Source of the DNA: Pseudomonas sp. IPO3778
GTDB taxonomy: Bacteria; Pseudomonadota; Gammaproteobacteria; Pseudomonadales; Pseudomonadaceae
NCBI RefSeq assembly: GCF_013386825.1
Contig: NZ_JACARC010000068.1
Location: 1 to 64,000 of the forward strand
Length of the DNA stretch: 64,000 nucleotides
Direction: 5' to 3'
Translations under genes and position numbers: made by a program
Shown here: piece after piece, positions 51,593 through 60,140 of the stretch
Position numbering within the stretch: the first letter of the stretch is position 1
Layout: each line of letters begins with the position of its first letter
Notes under the pieces: generated by a model
What the model was told of the DNA's origin: nothing
Database searches by the model: none
The model's input: the letters and a program-made list of their open reading frames with translations, nothing else

Positions 51593-54500
51593 GTGAGTCG
51601 TTGCTTGCGGAGTTGGATTTTATCGGTGATGACAGGCTCTCCGGGTTCCGCCTCAGGCGCCTTGAGGTACTCAACTGGGGGACCTTTGATCAGCGGGTCT
51701 GGACGCTGTCGCCCGATGGGAAAAATAGCCTGCTGACGGGGGATATTGGATCTGGCAAGTCTACGTTGGTGGATGCGATCACCACGTTATTGGTGCCCAC
51801 TCAGCGGATTGCCTACAACAAGGCCGCCGGAGCCGAAAACAAGGAGCGAAGCCTGCGCTCGTACGTGTTGGGGCATTTCAAGTCCGAACGCAGCGAGGTC
51901 ACCGGAACTGCAAAGCCGGTCGCCCTGCGCGATCACAACAGCTATTCGGTGATTCTGGGGGTATTTCACAACGCAGGCTACGATCAGACGGTGACCCTGG
52001 CCCAGGTATTCTGGATAAAGGATGGGCAGGGGCAGCCAGAGCGTTTTTACGTGGGGGCCGAACGTGAGCTTTGTATTGCCACTGACTTTGCTGACTTCGG
52101 TACCGACATTGCGCAACTGCGAAAACGGCTGCGTAACGACGGTGTCGATATTCAGGACAGTTTTCTCAAGTACGGGGCATGGTTTCGGCGGCGTCTGGGA
52201 ATTGATAACGAACAAGCGCTGGAATTGTTTCATCAAACAGTTTCAATGAAGTCTGTGGGTAACCTGACCGAATTTGTTCGCAGCCATATGCTTGAACCAT
52301 TCGACGCAGCTGCCCGTATCGCTGCATTGATTGCGCATTTTGATGATCTGAACCGTGCTCATGAGGCGGTGCTCAAAGCCAAGCAGCAGCGACTGCTGTT
52401 GGAGCCGCTGGTGGCTGACTGCGACAAGCACCAAGGTCTGTGCGGTGAGCAGGACAGGTTGCGCGATTGTCGTGAGGCGCTTAAACCCTGGTTTTCGGAG
52501 CTAAAGCTCGGGTTGCTGGATCGACGTTTGCAACTGTTGGTCAATGATCAACAGCGCCTGTCTTCTCAAAAGGAGCGTCAAGTCGAGCAACGTGACCGCC
52601 AACGGTTGGATGTGGACTCCCTCAAGCGGGCGGTGGCCGAGCAGGGCGGTGATCGCCTGGAGCAACTGGCGATCGAGATTCGCAAACAGGACCATGAGCG
52701 GGAGCGCCGTCAGCAGCGCGCGCAACGTCACGGGCAATTGCTTGCGGCGGCGGGTGAGTCGCCTGTTGACGATGAGGCAGGGTTTATCCAGCTGGGGCAA
52801 CTACTGCAGGTTCGTCGCGAACAGTCGAGTACCGAGGAAGCTGATCTGCAAAACCAGATCACCGAGTGGGGCGTTTCATTGCGTGAAGGGCGGCGCGAGC
52901 ATGATGCGCTTTCCAGCGAAATCAACAGCCTCAGGGCTCGACGCAGCAATATTCCGGAGGTCCAGATTAAGTTACGGGCAGCCATGTGTCTGGCGACTGG
53001 ATTAGATGACGAACTGATGCCCTTTGTCGGAGAGCTGCTTCAGGTACGCGAAGAGTATCGTCCGTGGGAAGGAGCTATCGAGCGGGTGCTGCACAATTTT
53101 GGTCTGGCACTGCTGGTACCGGACGAACACTACGCACAGGTAGCGGCATGGGTTGATCAAACTCACTTGGCGGGGCGTCTCGTGTATTTCAGAGTACGCG
53201 CAGCCCGCCAAACCGAGACGCCAGACCTGCACCCCCAGTCGCTGGTGACAAAACTCAGCGTCAAACCCGATTCGCCGTTTTATCCCTGGTTGGCACGTGA
53301 GCTTGCTCATCGCTTTAACTACGCCTGCTGCGAGACGGCGGAACAGTTTCGCCGAGAGGTGCGCGCCTTGTCCCTGTCGGGGCAGATCAAGGGCGCGGGG
53401 GAGCGGCATGAAAAGGATGATCGGCATCGTTTGGACGACCGCAGTCGTTATGTTTTAGGGTGGAGCAACGCAGAGAAAATCTCGGCGCTTGAGGCGGTAA
53501 GAGATCGCCTGGAAATGCACGTGGCTGACATAGGCTCAAGTGTCGCCAGTGCCGAAAAACAGCGTGCTCATTTGCGCCGGCAATTGGAGTCACTCGCGGC
53601 ACTTCATGAGTTTACCGATTACCGAGAAATCGACTGGGCCGAATGCGCCACCCTTGTGGCGCGGTTGCAGGATGAAAAAGCACTGTTGGAGGCCGCGAGT
53701 GACACATTGCTGCAACTGACAGCACAACTTCAATCAGTGCAGCGAGCACTTCAGGCAACGGAAGATGAAGTGTCCCGCTTGGACAAGGAGCTGGGTATCG
53801 TTGAGGCCAAACACGACGTTGCCAGCACCTTGCGTACCGAAGCTCGTTGTCTGTTGGTCGTTATCGACGAGTCTGTCCGGGTTCAACTGGAAGCCCTGCG
53901 TCTTCATGTCTTGGGTGAGCGGATGTTGTCCGTTGAGTCTTGCGACAATGCCGAGCGAGAGGTCCGCGAAGCCCTGCAAGGCAAAATGGACGCCGAGGCC
54001 AAGATAATGGAGCGTCTGCGGGACAAAATCATTCGTTCCATGGTGGCGTTCAAGGATGCCTACAAACTGGAGACCAGCGAATTCGACGCCGATCTCAATG
54101 CCGCTGATGAGTACGGCAACCTGCTGGACCAACTTAATCGTGACGATCTGCCGCGTTTTGAACAACGCTTCAAGGAGTTGCTCAACGTCAACACGATCAA
54201 TGAGATCGCTAACTTCAACGGGCAATTGGCTAGGGAGCGCGAAACCATCCGGGAGCGGATTGGCCGTATCAATGAATCCCTGGGGCAGATTGACTACAAC
54301 CCAGGTCGCTACATCGTGCTGGAGTCTCAACTGAGCCCGGATGTGGACATTCGAGATTTCCAGATGCAATTGCGTGCCTGTACCGAGGGCGCTTTGACGG
54401 GGTCGGAGGATGCGCAGTATTCGGAAAACAAGTTTCTGCAGGTCAAAACCATCATTGATCGCTTTCGTGGGCGGGAAGGACTATCCGAGCAAGACCGGCG

Positions 54501-54951
54501 GTGGACCAGCAAAGTCACCGATGTGCGCAACTGGTTCTTGTTTGCCGCCAGTGAGCGCTGGCGTGAGGATGATCGTGAGCATGAGCATTACTCGGATTCG
54601 GGCGGTAAGTCCGGCGGGCAAAAAGAAAAGTTGGCCTATACCATTTTGGCAGCGAGCCTGGCCTATCAGTTCGGGCTGGAGTGGGGCGCTGTACGTTCGC
54701 GTTCGTTTCGGTTCGTGTTAATCGATGAAGCGTTTGGACGCGGTTCCGATGAATCTGCCGAGTATGGTTTGCGGCTGTTTGAGCAGCTCAACCTGCAGTT
54801 GCTGATCGTCACTCCGCTGCAGAAAATCCACATCATCGAACCTTTTGTTTCCAGTGTGGGCTTTGTACAGAACGACGGTGGCAGGGCGTCCCGGCTGCGC
54901 AATCTATCCATCGAAGAGTATCGATTGAACCGGCCTGATTTATCGTCATGA
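51589..54951 (+). CDS. jetC: Wadjet SMC-like ATPase JetC (MukB-like)
   Basis: A 1120-residue SMC-type protein. Walker A GDIGSGKST (51-59) is at the N-terminus. Long coiled coils (about 290-480 and 650-930) flank a hinge-like globular region (about 480-620). The C-terminal head carries the signature SGGKSGGQKEKLAYTILAA (about 1003-1020) and Walker B RFVLIDEAFGRGSDE (about 1041-1055). It is the motor that extrudes DNA in the Wadjet complex. It overlaps jetB and jetD by four bases. It is more AT-rich than the neighbouring core genes. Confidence 0.95.
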   Translation: MSESLLAELDFIGDDRLSGFRLRRLEVLNWGTFDQRVWTLSPDGKNSLLTGDIGSGKSTLVDAITTLLVPTQRIAYNKAAGAENKERSLRSYVLGHFKSERSEVTGTAKPVALRDHNSYSVILGVFHNAGYDQTVTLAQVFWIKDGQGQPERFYVGAERELCIATDFADFGTDIAQLRKRLRNDGVDIQDSFLKYGAWFRRRLGIDNEQALELFHQTVSMKSVGNLTEFVRSHMLEPFDAAARIAALIAHFDDLNRAHEAVLKAKQQRLLLEPLVADCDKHQGLCGEQDRLRDCREALKPWFSELKLGLLDRRLQLLVNDQQRLSSQKERQVEQRDRQRLDVDSLKRAVAEQGGDRLEQLAIEIRKQDHERERRQQRAQRHGQLLAAAGESPVDDEAGFIQLGQLLQVRREQSSTEEADLQNQITEWGVSLREGRREHDALSSEINSLRARRSNIPEVQIKLRAAMCLATGLDDELMPFVGELLQVREEYRPWEGAIERVLHNFGLALLVPDEHYAQVAAWVDQTHLAGRLVYFRVRAARQTETPDLHPQSLVTKLSVKPDSPFYPWLARELAHRFNYACCETAEQFRREVRALSLSGQIKGAGERHEKDDRHRLDDRSRYVLGWSNAEKISALEAVRDRLEMHVADIGSSVASAEKQRAHLRRQLESLAALHEFTDYREIDWAECATLVARLQDEKALLEAASDTLLQLTAQLQSVQRALQATEDEVSRLDKELGIVEAKHDVASTLRTEARCLLVVIDESVRVQLEALRLHVLGERMLSVESCDNAEREVREALQGKMDAEAKIMERLRDKIIRSMVAFKDAYKLETSEFDADLNAADEYGNLLDQLNRDDLPRFEQRFKELLNVNTINEIANFNGQLARERETIRERIGRINESLGQIDYNPGRYIVLESQLSPDVDIRDFQMQLRACTEGALTGSEDAQYSENKFLQVKTIIDRFRGREGLSEQDRRWTSKVTDVRNWFLFAASERWREDDREHEHYSDSGGKSGGQKEKLAYTILAASLAYQFGLEWGAVRSRSFRFVLIDEAFGRGSDESAEYGLRLFEQLNLQLLIVTPLQKIHIIEPFVSSVGFVQNDGGRASRLRNLSIEEYRLNRPDLSS

Positions 54952-56153
54952 AATGGACTTCGGCAGCGGACCTCACACAGCAGGTATTACGGCTCTGGCA
55001 GCGGGGCGATCTGCTGCGCCCGCTGGTGACGGAGGAAGCGTGGGAGCCACGACGCCTGATATTGAAGGGGCCGGATACTGCGCAAATGAGTGCTTACTTC
55101 GATAGTGTGAGGGCTTGGGTCGCGCAACTAATTACTATCGACGGCATTCGCATCCAGTGGCGGGAAGTCAATCACAGGGTTGTGGGGGCGCAACGCTTGC
55201 CCGCTTCTATCTGGGTGGATTCGCTGGAAGATGCCATTGCGTTGATTGGCAAAGAGGGTGAAGCGATGCGCTTCAAGGCCCTGCTTGAACTGACCCGACA
55301 GCGTCAGCCTTTGCTGGTCGACTGGATGGGGAGCCAGCCGTTGCAGGCCATAGAACTGGAATGGCAATGGGCCGCGCTTCTGGATGTGGTGACTTGGATG
55401 ACGCAACATCCTCGGCCCGGCATCTACCTTCGGCAGGTAGACATACCTGGTATTCACAGCAAGTTCATCGAAAGACACAAGGCCGTGCTGAGTGAGCTGT
55501 TCGACCAAGTTCTGCCCGAGCTGGCTATTGGGCCGCAACATAAAGGCGCCACACGGTTTTCCGCCCGCTATGGTTTTCTCGATAAACCCGTCGGGATTCG
55601 TTTGCGGGTGTTGGATCCAAGTCTGACCCTGCTGCCGGGTCCCATGTTGCCGGATATCACACTGGATGCAGCCAGCTTCGCTCAATTGAATATTGCCGTC
55701 AGGCAGGTTTTCGTAACCGAGAATGAAACCAACTTTCTAGCCTTCCCGCTTGTGCCGGACTCCATTGTGGTATTTGGCAAGGGTTACGGCTGGGATGCGC
55801 TAGGGCAAGCGAATTGGCTATCTAATTGTACAATTTATTACTGGGGCGATATCGATACCCATGGGTTTGCGATTCTTGACCAGTTGCGCCGTCGGTTTGG
55901 GCATGTAGAGTCACTGTTGATGGATCGCGGTACCCTTGATGCCCACGCACAGTATTGGGGGCGTGAAGATCGTCAAGTCGTGTATGACTTGCCTTATCTC
56001 ACGTCAGAGGAGCGTTCGGTGTTTGATGAGCTGCGGGACAATCGTCTGGGGGATGGCGTGAGGTTGGAGCAGGAATATGTGGGATATCGGTGCTTGATGG
56101 CGGCATTGAAGCAACTCTCCGGAATTTCCGGAGAGTTCGAGCCAAGCAACTGA
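54948..56153 (+). CDS. jetD: Wadjet nuclease JetD (DUF3322-DUF2220, TOPRIM-like)
   Basis: A 401-residue protein with an N-terminal DUF3322 domain (about 1-190) and a C-terminal DUF2220 TOPRIM-like domain (about 230-395). The acidic catalytic elements are visible in VTENETNFLAFPL (about 253-265) and YYWGDIDTHGFAILDQLR (about 296-313). It is the subunit that cuts plasmid DNA after loop extrusion stalls. All key elements appear intact, so the four-gene system looks functional. The 3' end contains a 25-nt perfect inverted repeat. Confidence 0.94.
   Translation: MKWTSAADLTQQVLRLWQRGDLLRPLVTEEAWEPRRLILKGPDTAQMSAYFDSVRAWVAQLITIDGIRIQWREVNHRVVGAQRLPASIWVDSLEDAIALIGKEGEAMRFKALLELTRQRQPLLVDWMGSQPLQAIELEWQWAALLDVVTWMTQHPRPGIYLRQVDIPGIHSKFIERHKAVLSELFDQVLPELAIGPQHKGATRFSARYGFLDKPVGIRLRVLDPSLTLLPGPMLPDITLDAASFAQLNIAVRQVFVTENETNFLAFPLVPDSIVVFGKGYGWDALGQANWLSNCTIYYWGDIDTHGFAILDQLRRRFGHVESLLMDRGTLDAHAQYWGREDRQVVYDLPYLTSEERSVFDELRDNRLGDGVRLEQEYVGYRCLMAALKQLSGISGEFEPSN
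56113..56137. terminator. 12-bp perfect inverted repeat at the 3' end of jetD
   Basis: AACTCTCCGGAA and TTCCGGAGAGTT are perfect complements around a single T. They lie inside the last codons of jetD, 50-74 nt before the stop of the convergent DUF4276 gene. It could act as a two-way terminator for these convergent operons, although it lacks a T tract, or as a protein-binding site. Confidence 0.4.
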
Positions 56154-56186
56154 ATACATCTTCGCTTGCTGTCGCTTGCACCTAGA

Positions 56187-56750
56187 TCACGGCGCCCGGA
56201 AGTATTCGACCAGCTCCCGAGCGCTTGGGCACTCTGGGTGTTCAGCCGCATGAGCCACACTAAATCCAAAATGTTTGATCATTTTTTTAGCAAAGGCGGG
56301 TTTGTTACCTGGCCCTGAGGTGCCCAGCTCTCGGGCGATTTCTTTGAGACGATCATAGGGCTTGTCGATTGTCCTTTCTGGCTGGGGTTCGTTGTACCCT
56401 TGCTTCAGCCATTGACTCATGGCTTGAGTATCTGCAAGAAACCACGCTTCAAGAGCCTTTACGGCTACAAAGACAGTTTCCAATTTTTGGTTCTGTATGC
56501 GATTACGGACGATATCAACTGAGTCATCGTCCTCTAAGTCGGTAAGCACATAGATTTTTTCCACGCCCTTTGCTTCAAGAACCTGAGTGAAGGCCTCGAT
56601 ATTTTGGGGTAGGAGGTTGCCTCCGCCTTTTGCGTCGATTACTGGTGTGACGAGCTCGTATCCAGCATCAGCCAATAATTCTTTGAATTTCGAAGATTCA
56701 ACTACGATCCGTTCACAATCGCCCTCTACAATAAAACCTACCTTCACCAT
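56187..56750 (-). CDS. DUF4276-like TOPRIM protein, putative defence nuclease
   Basis: A 187-residue protein with TOPRIM-like acidic motifs: Glu in the first strand (GFIVEGDCE, E9), an acidic cluster after the next strand (IYVLTDLEDDD, D71-D76) and the DUF4276 hallmark KALEAWFLAD (about 98-107). It partly resembles the nuclease subunits of ATPase-TOPRIM defence pairs (OLD, PARIS, RloAB-like). Its ATG lies within the last codons of the upstream AAA ATPase gene (7-nt overlap), so the two work as a unit. Target (DNA or RNA) is unknown. AT-rich relative to the chromosome. Confidence 0.78.
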   Translation of the reverse strand: MVKVGFIVEGDCERIVVESSKFKELLADAGYELVTPVIDAKGGGNLLPQNIEAFTQVLEAKGVEKIYVLTDLEDDDSVDIVRNRIQNQKLETVFVAVKALEAWFLADTQAMSQWLKQGYNEPQPERTIDKPYDRLKEIARELGTSGPGNKPAFAKKMIKHFGFSVAHAAEHPECPSARELVEYFRAP

Positions 56751-57859
56751 GGTAGACCCCCGTCAAATAAATTGGTCAGCCAGGCGGTGTCAAGGGGGAT
56801 TTGTTTTTTATCGACTCTTGATTCGGCTGCACACTTGACGTTCGTCCGGCCTTCCAACTTATTGACTAGCCAGAGCTCCTCAGGGTTAAGGTTGCGCACC
56901 ACAGATTCACTGTGGGTCGTAATGAAGACCGGATGATCTACAGTGGCGTTGTCGCGCATGAGCGCGACCAGCTCACCAATTGCTTTTGGGTGGATGCCCC
57001 GTTCAGGCTCCTCGATAATAGTTAAGCCGGCTTGAGAGGTCCGGCTTAACACGGCTGTCATTATGCATAAAGCGTAAATAGTGCCGTCCGAGATTAGGCG
57101 TGCAGGGAAATGAGTTCTTGTCCCTTCTTCCTTGAATGTGATGACGGTGGTGCTATCCAGTCGTTGTTTTTCAGTTGAGACATTTTCCATGCCGGGAACA
57201 ATTAGTTCTATCCATTCCAGTACTTGGGTCCGGAAGTGCTTGTCGTTCTCCAGGATAGACAACATGGTTGCAACGTTTCTGCCATGGCTATCCAGCATGG
57301 TTGCATCTGCGGTCGAGTTGTCCGGCTCTTTGGCGGCGATGGGGTCAATACGGTAAACGCGAATATTGGTGAGGAACTTATACAACGCAGAGTTACTTAA
57401 CAGCATAAGCGCGGTCATGTCTTGGGGGTATTCCAAGAAGGACTGAAGCGGCGAGTAATCTGTCAGCGTTACTTTTGTTTCGCCATTCTGCTTGCGGTCA
57501 ATGTATTGAGTACCGTTGATTTTCAGGTTTTCGACTACCTGAGGGATTTTGTCAATCTCAACAATCTTGAGTGAATACTCAAAATTCTCATGATCAATCT
57601 GGATTTTTATCTCGAAAGAGATAGTCGTCCTTTTTTGTTTGCGATGTTTGAAACAATGGATTTGTTGAAAACCACCAAAATCACGAATGGCAGTCGAGGC
57701 ACCTCGCTTTACAATGGCGCCCAAGAAAGCGAGAGCATCGGTAATGTTACTTTTTCCTGCACCGTTCGAGCCGGCCAATGCAGTGAACGGTGATAGGCGC
57801 TCTAGCGTCAGGTTCGTGACACTTTTAAATCCATTGATCGTAATCGATTCGATATTCAT
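56744..57859 (-). CDS. AAA (AAA15/AAA21, RecF-like) ATPase of a two-gene defence candidate
   Basis: A 371-residue ABC/SMC-type ATPase without a long coiled coil. Walker A AGSNGAGKSN (29-38), the signature-like ARLISDGTIYAL (about 254-265), Walker B LTIIEEPERGIHP (about 277-289) and the switch-His motif TTHSESVV (about 311-318) are complete. It lacks a fused TOPRIM domain, which is instead encoded by the overlapping downstream gene. Start: ATG at 57859 with AAGGA upstream; the frame extends to 57880 without a site. It is markedly AT-rich (for example around 57541-57600), consistent with horizontal transfer. Related families act as phage sensors. Confidence 0.85.
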   Translation of the reverse strand: MNIESITINGFKSVTNLTLERLSPFTALAGSNGAGKSNITDALAFLGAIVKRGASTAIRDFGGFQQIHCFKHRKQKRTTISFEIKIQIDHENFEYSLKIVEIDKIPQVVENLKINGTQYIDRKQNGETKVTLTDYSPLQSFLEYPQDMTALMLLSNSALYKFLTNIRVYRIDPIAAKEPDNSTADATMLDSHGRNVATMLSILENDKHFRTQVLEWIELIVPGMENVSTEKQRLDSTTVITFKEEGTRTHFPARLISDGTIYALCIMTAVLSRTSQAGLTIIEEPERGIHPKAIGELVALMRDNATVDHPVFITTHSESVVRNLNPEELWLVNKLEGRTNVKCAAESRVDKKQIPLDTAWLTNLFDGGLPW

Positions 57860-57997
57860 GGCAATTCCTTCGACCCTCACCGGCGGTCGTCAAGCGGCGC
57901 ACTCTTCATCGCCTGCAAATTGATCGTCAGAAAATACTAGCCCGCGCATGGTATAGGCGATCAGCCGTCGAGTCACAATCGCAATATCTCCATCCAC

Positions 57998-58034
57998 AAA
58001 AAAAGCCCCAGGTCTTTCGACCTGGGGCTTTTTC
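57998..58034 (-). terminator. Rho-independent terminator, usable in both directions
   Basis: AAGCCCCAGGTC (58003-58014) and GACCTGGGGCTT (58019-58030) form a 12-bp stem with TTTC loop, bounded by an A tract on the left and a T tract on the right. It ends the minus-strand tRNA-Arg transcript and would also shield the defence pair from read-through. Confidence 0.92.
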
Positions 58035-58043
58035 GTCTGTATC

Positions 58044-58120
58044 TGGTGCACCCGGCGGGATTCGAACCCACGACCCCTGCCTTCGGAGGGCAGTACTCTA
58101 TCCAGCTGAGCTACGGATGC
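58044..58120 (-). tRNA. tRNA-Arg (anticodon CCG)
   Basis: Read on the minus strand, 77 nt fold as a tRNA: acceptor GCATCCG with CGGGTGC plus encoded CCA, D-arm GCTCAGCTGGATAGAGC, anticodon stem CTGCC/GGCAG with loop CTCCGAA (anticodon CCG, codon CGG), and T-arm GTGGGTTCGAATCCCGC. A terminator follows 10 nt after the CCA. It borders the defence island, a common insertion point for mobile islands, although no duplicated 3' end (att) is seen near 49.3-49.5 kb. Confidence 0.96.
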
Positions 58121-58515
58121 TTGTGCGGGCGACATCATACCCATGTCGACCTTGGGCGTCCATGCCGCTTTTTGGCCGCCTTCCCGTAGGATTACGCTGC
58201 GCTGATGCGCTGAGCCGGGCGTCTCGACGCAATGCGGTGGAACCCGCCGGAAATACGCTGATCAGAAAAAAGGGGCAAATGCGCCGTTTTCGTTCTTTTT
58301 TTCGAACAGACTATTGCCCTGCACCCCCATTGATCCTAGGATTCGTTTGAGATTTCAAACGCTCTTGTCTGGGTGCTGAACCGCACATCTGTTCATCCGT
58401 GCGCTATTTACGTGCTTCAGCCCAGTGAATGATTTCCCTGACGGCAGCCCTCAAGGCGCCTTTCAACAACTCTAATTCGCTCCGCGCGTGCGCGGTGCTG
58501 TTAAGGAAAGCCGAC
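58121..58515. promoter_or_regulatory. Upstream region of gabD with an 18-nt inverted repeat
   Basis: This 395-bp gap lacks a convincing gene. At 58344-58361 CGTTTGA and TCAAACG form a perfect 7-bp inverted repeat around GATT, about 155 bp before gabD, a candidate regulator site. A GTTC-T8-GAAC stretch lies near 58290-58308. I see no clear sigma-54 (GG-N10-GC) promoter. Confidence 0.45.
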
Positions 58516-59958
58516 ATGCAGCTTAAAGACACCCAGTTGTTCCGCCAGCAAGCCTTCATTGATGGCGCTTGGGTCGATGCGGACAACGGTCAAACGATCA
58601 AGGTCAATAACCCCGCTACCGGCGAAATCCTCGGTACCGTGCCAAAAATGGGCGCGGCCGAAACCCGTCGCGCTATCGAAGCGGCTGACAAGGCTCTGCC
58701 GGCCTGGCGTGCACTCACCGCCAAGGACCGCGCCAACAAGCTGCGTCGCTGGTTCGAACTGATCATCGAGAACCAGGACGACCTGGCCCGCCTGATGACC
58801 CTGGAACAAGGCAAGCCGCTGGCCGAAGCCAAGGGCGAAATCGTTTACGCCGCTTCGTTCATCGAGTGGTTCGCCGAAGAAGCCAAGCGCGTCTACGGTG
58901 ACGTGATTCCCGGCCACCAGCCGGACAAGCGCCTGATCGTGATCAAGCAACCGATCGGCGTTACCGCTTCCATCACGCCGTGGAACTTCCCGGCCGCGAT
59001 GATCACCCGTAAAGCCGGCCCGGCCCTGGCCGCCGGTTGCACCATGGTGCTCAAGCCTGCGTCGCAAACCCCGTTCTCGGCGTTCGCCCTGGCTGAACTG
59101 GCCCAGCGTGCCGGTATTCCGAAAGGCGTGTTCAGCGTGGTCTCCGGCAGCGCCGGCGATATCGGCAGCGAGCTGACCAGCAACCCGATCGTGCGTAAAT
59201 TGTCCTTCACCGGCTCCACCGAAATCGGTCGCCAGTTGATGGCCGAATGCGCCAAGGACATCAAGAAAGTCTCCCTGGAACTGGGCGGCAACGCGCCGTT
59301 CATCGTGTTCGACGACGCCGACCTGGATAAGGCCGTCGAAGGCGCGATCATTTCCAAGTACCGCAACAACGGCCAGACCTGCGTCTGCGCCAACCGTCTG
59401 TACATTCAGGATTCGGTGTACGACGCGTTCGCCGAGAAACTGAAAGTGGCCGTGGCCAAGCTGAAGATCGGTAACGGTCTGGAAGAAGGCACCACCACCG
59501 GCCCGCTGATCGACGAGAAGGCCGTGGCCAAGGTTCAGGAGCACATCGCTGATGCCCTGAGCAAAGGCGCCACCCTGCTGGCCGGCGGCAAGGTGATGGA
59601 AGGCAACTTCTTCGAGCCGACCATTCTGGTCAACGTGCCGAAAGACGCCGCCGTGGCCAAGGAAGAAACCTTCGGCCCACTGGCGCCGCTGTTCCGCTTC
59701 AAAGACGAGGCCGAAGTGATCGCGATGTCCAACGACACCGAGTTCGGCCTGGCTTCCTACTTCTATGCCCGCGACCTGGGCCGTGTGTTCCGTGTAGCGG
59801 AAGCCCTGGAATACGGCATGGTCGGCGTCAACACCGGGTTGATCTCCAACGAAGTGGCGCCGTTCGGCGGCATCAAGGCTTCGGGCCTGGGCCGTGAAGG
59901 TTCCAAGTACGGGATCGAGGACTACCTGGAAATCAAATACCTCTGCCTGGGCATCTAA
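58516..59958 (+). CDS. gabD: NADP+-dependent succinate-semialdehyde dehydrogenase GabD
   Basis: A 480-residue aldehyde dehydrogenase. The active-site elements are complete: TPWNFPAAMITRK (NAD(P) site), general base Glu in LELGGNAPFIVFDDAD and nucleophile Cys in NNGQTCVCANR. The order LKDTQLFRQQAFIDGAW at the start and the GLGREGSKYGIEDYLEIKYL end are those of GabD. It converts succinate semialdehyde to succinate, the second step of GABA catabolism. Start: ATG 58516 with AAGGAAAG upstream; a longer frame from 58429 has no site. gabT follows after 182 bp. Confidence 0.96.
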   Translation: MQLKDTQLFRQQAFIDGAWVDADNGQTIKVNNPATGEILGTVPKMGAAETRRAIEAADKALPAWRALTAKDRANKLRRWFELIIENQDDLARLMTLEQGKPLAEAKGEIVYAASFIEWFAEEAKRVYGDVIPGHQPDKRLIVIKQPIGVTASITPWNFPAAMITRKAGPALAAGCTMVLKPASQTPFSAFALAELAQRAGIPKGVFSVVSGSAGDIGSELTSNPIVRKLSFTGSTEIGRQLMAECAKDIKKVSLELGGNAPFIVFDDADLDKAVEGAIISKYRNNGQTCVCANRLYIQDSVYDAFAEKLKVAVAKLKIGNGLEEGTTTGPLIDEKAVAKVQEHIADALSKGATLLAGGKVMEGNFFEPTILVNVPKDAAVAKEETFGPLAPLFRFKDEAEVIAMSNDTEFGLASYFYARDLGRVFRVAEALEYGMVGVNTGLISNEVAPFGGIKASGLGREGSKYGIEDYLEIKYLCLGI

Positions 59959-59981
59959 GCCCGGCAAGGCATTGCTGCAAA

Positions 59982-60013
59982 CGCAAAGGGCACGAGAGCG
60001 CTGTCCCTTTGCG
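59982..60013 (+). terminator. Stem-loop between gabD and gabT (attenuator or weak terminator)
   Basis: CGCAAAGGG (59982-59990) and CCCTTTGCG (60005-60013) form a 9-bp stem with further partial pairing (CA...TG) and a GAGAGCG loop, followed by TGTTT. It may reduce gabT relative to gabD or stabilise the upstream message. Confidence 0.5.
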
Positions 60014-60140
60014 TGTTTCACACCGTTATTCGTAGTGGCCGGGAAAGCTGTGGCAGTCGATCATCGCATGCTGCCGTAGTTGCCTCCCCGCCACGTATTC
60101 CTTGGACCACGCCACCCGATGAGTGGCGAATGAGGACTTT

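Noticed and set aside
56187..57859. Calling the ATPase-TOPRIM pair PARIS or Retron Eco8
   Set aside because: There is no reverse transcriptase or ncRNA; the ATPase is shorter than AriA-type or OLD proteins and the partner has DUF4276 motifs rather than DUF4435 ones.
56154..58120. Prophage or integrative element inserted at tRNA-Arg
   Set aside because: No integrase, excisionase or structural phage gene is present and no repeat of the tRNA 3' end is seen on the other side of the island.
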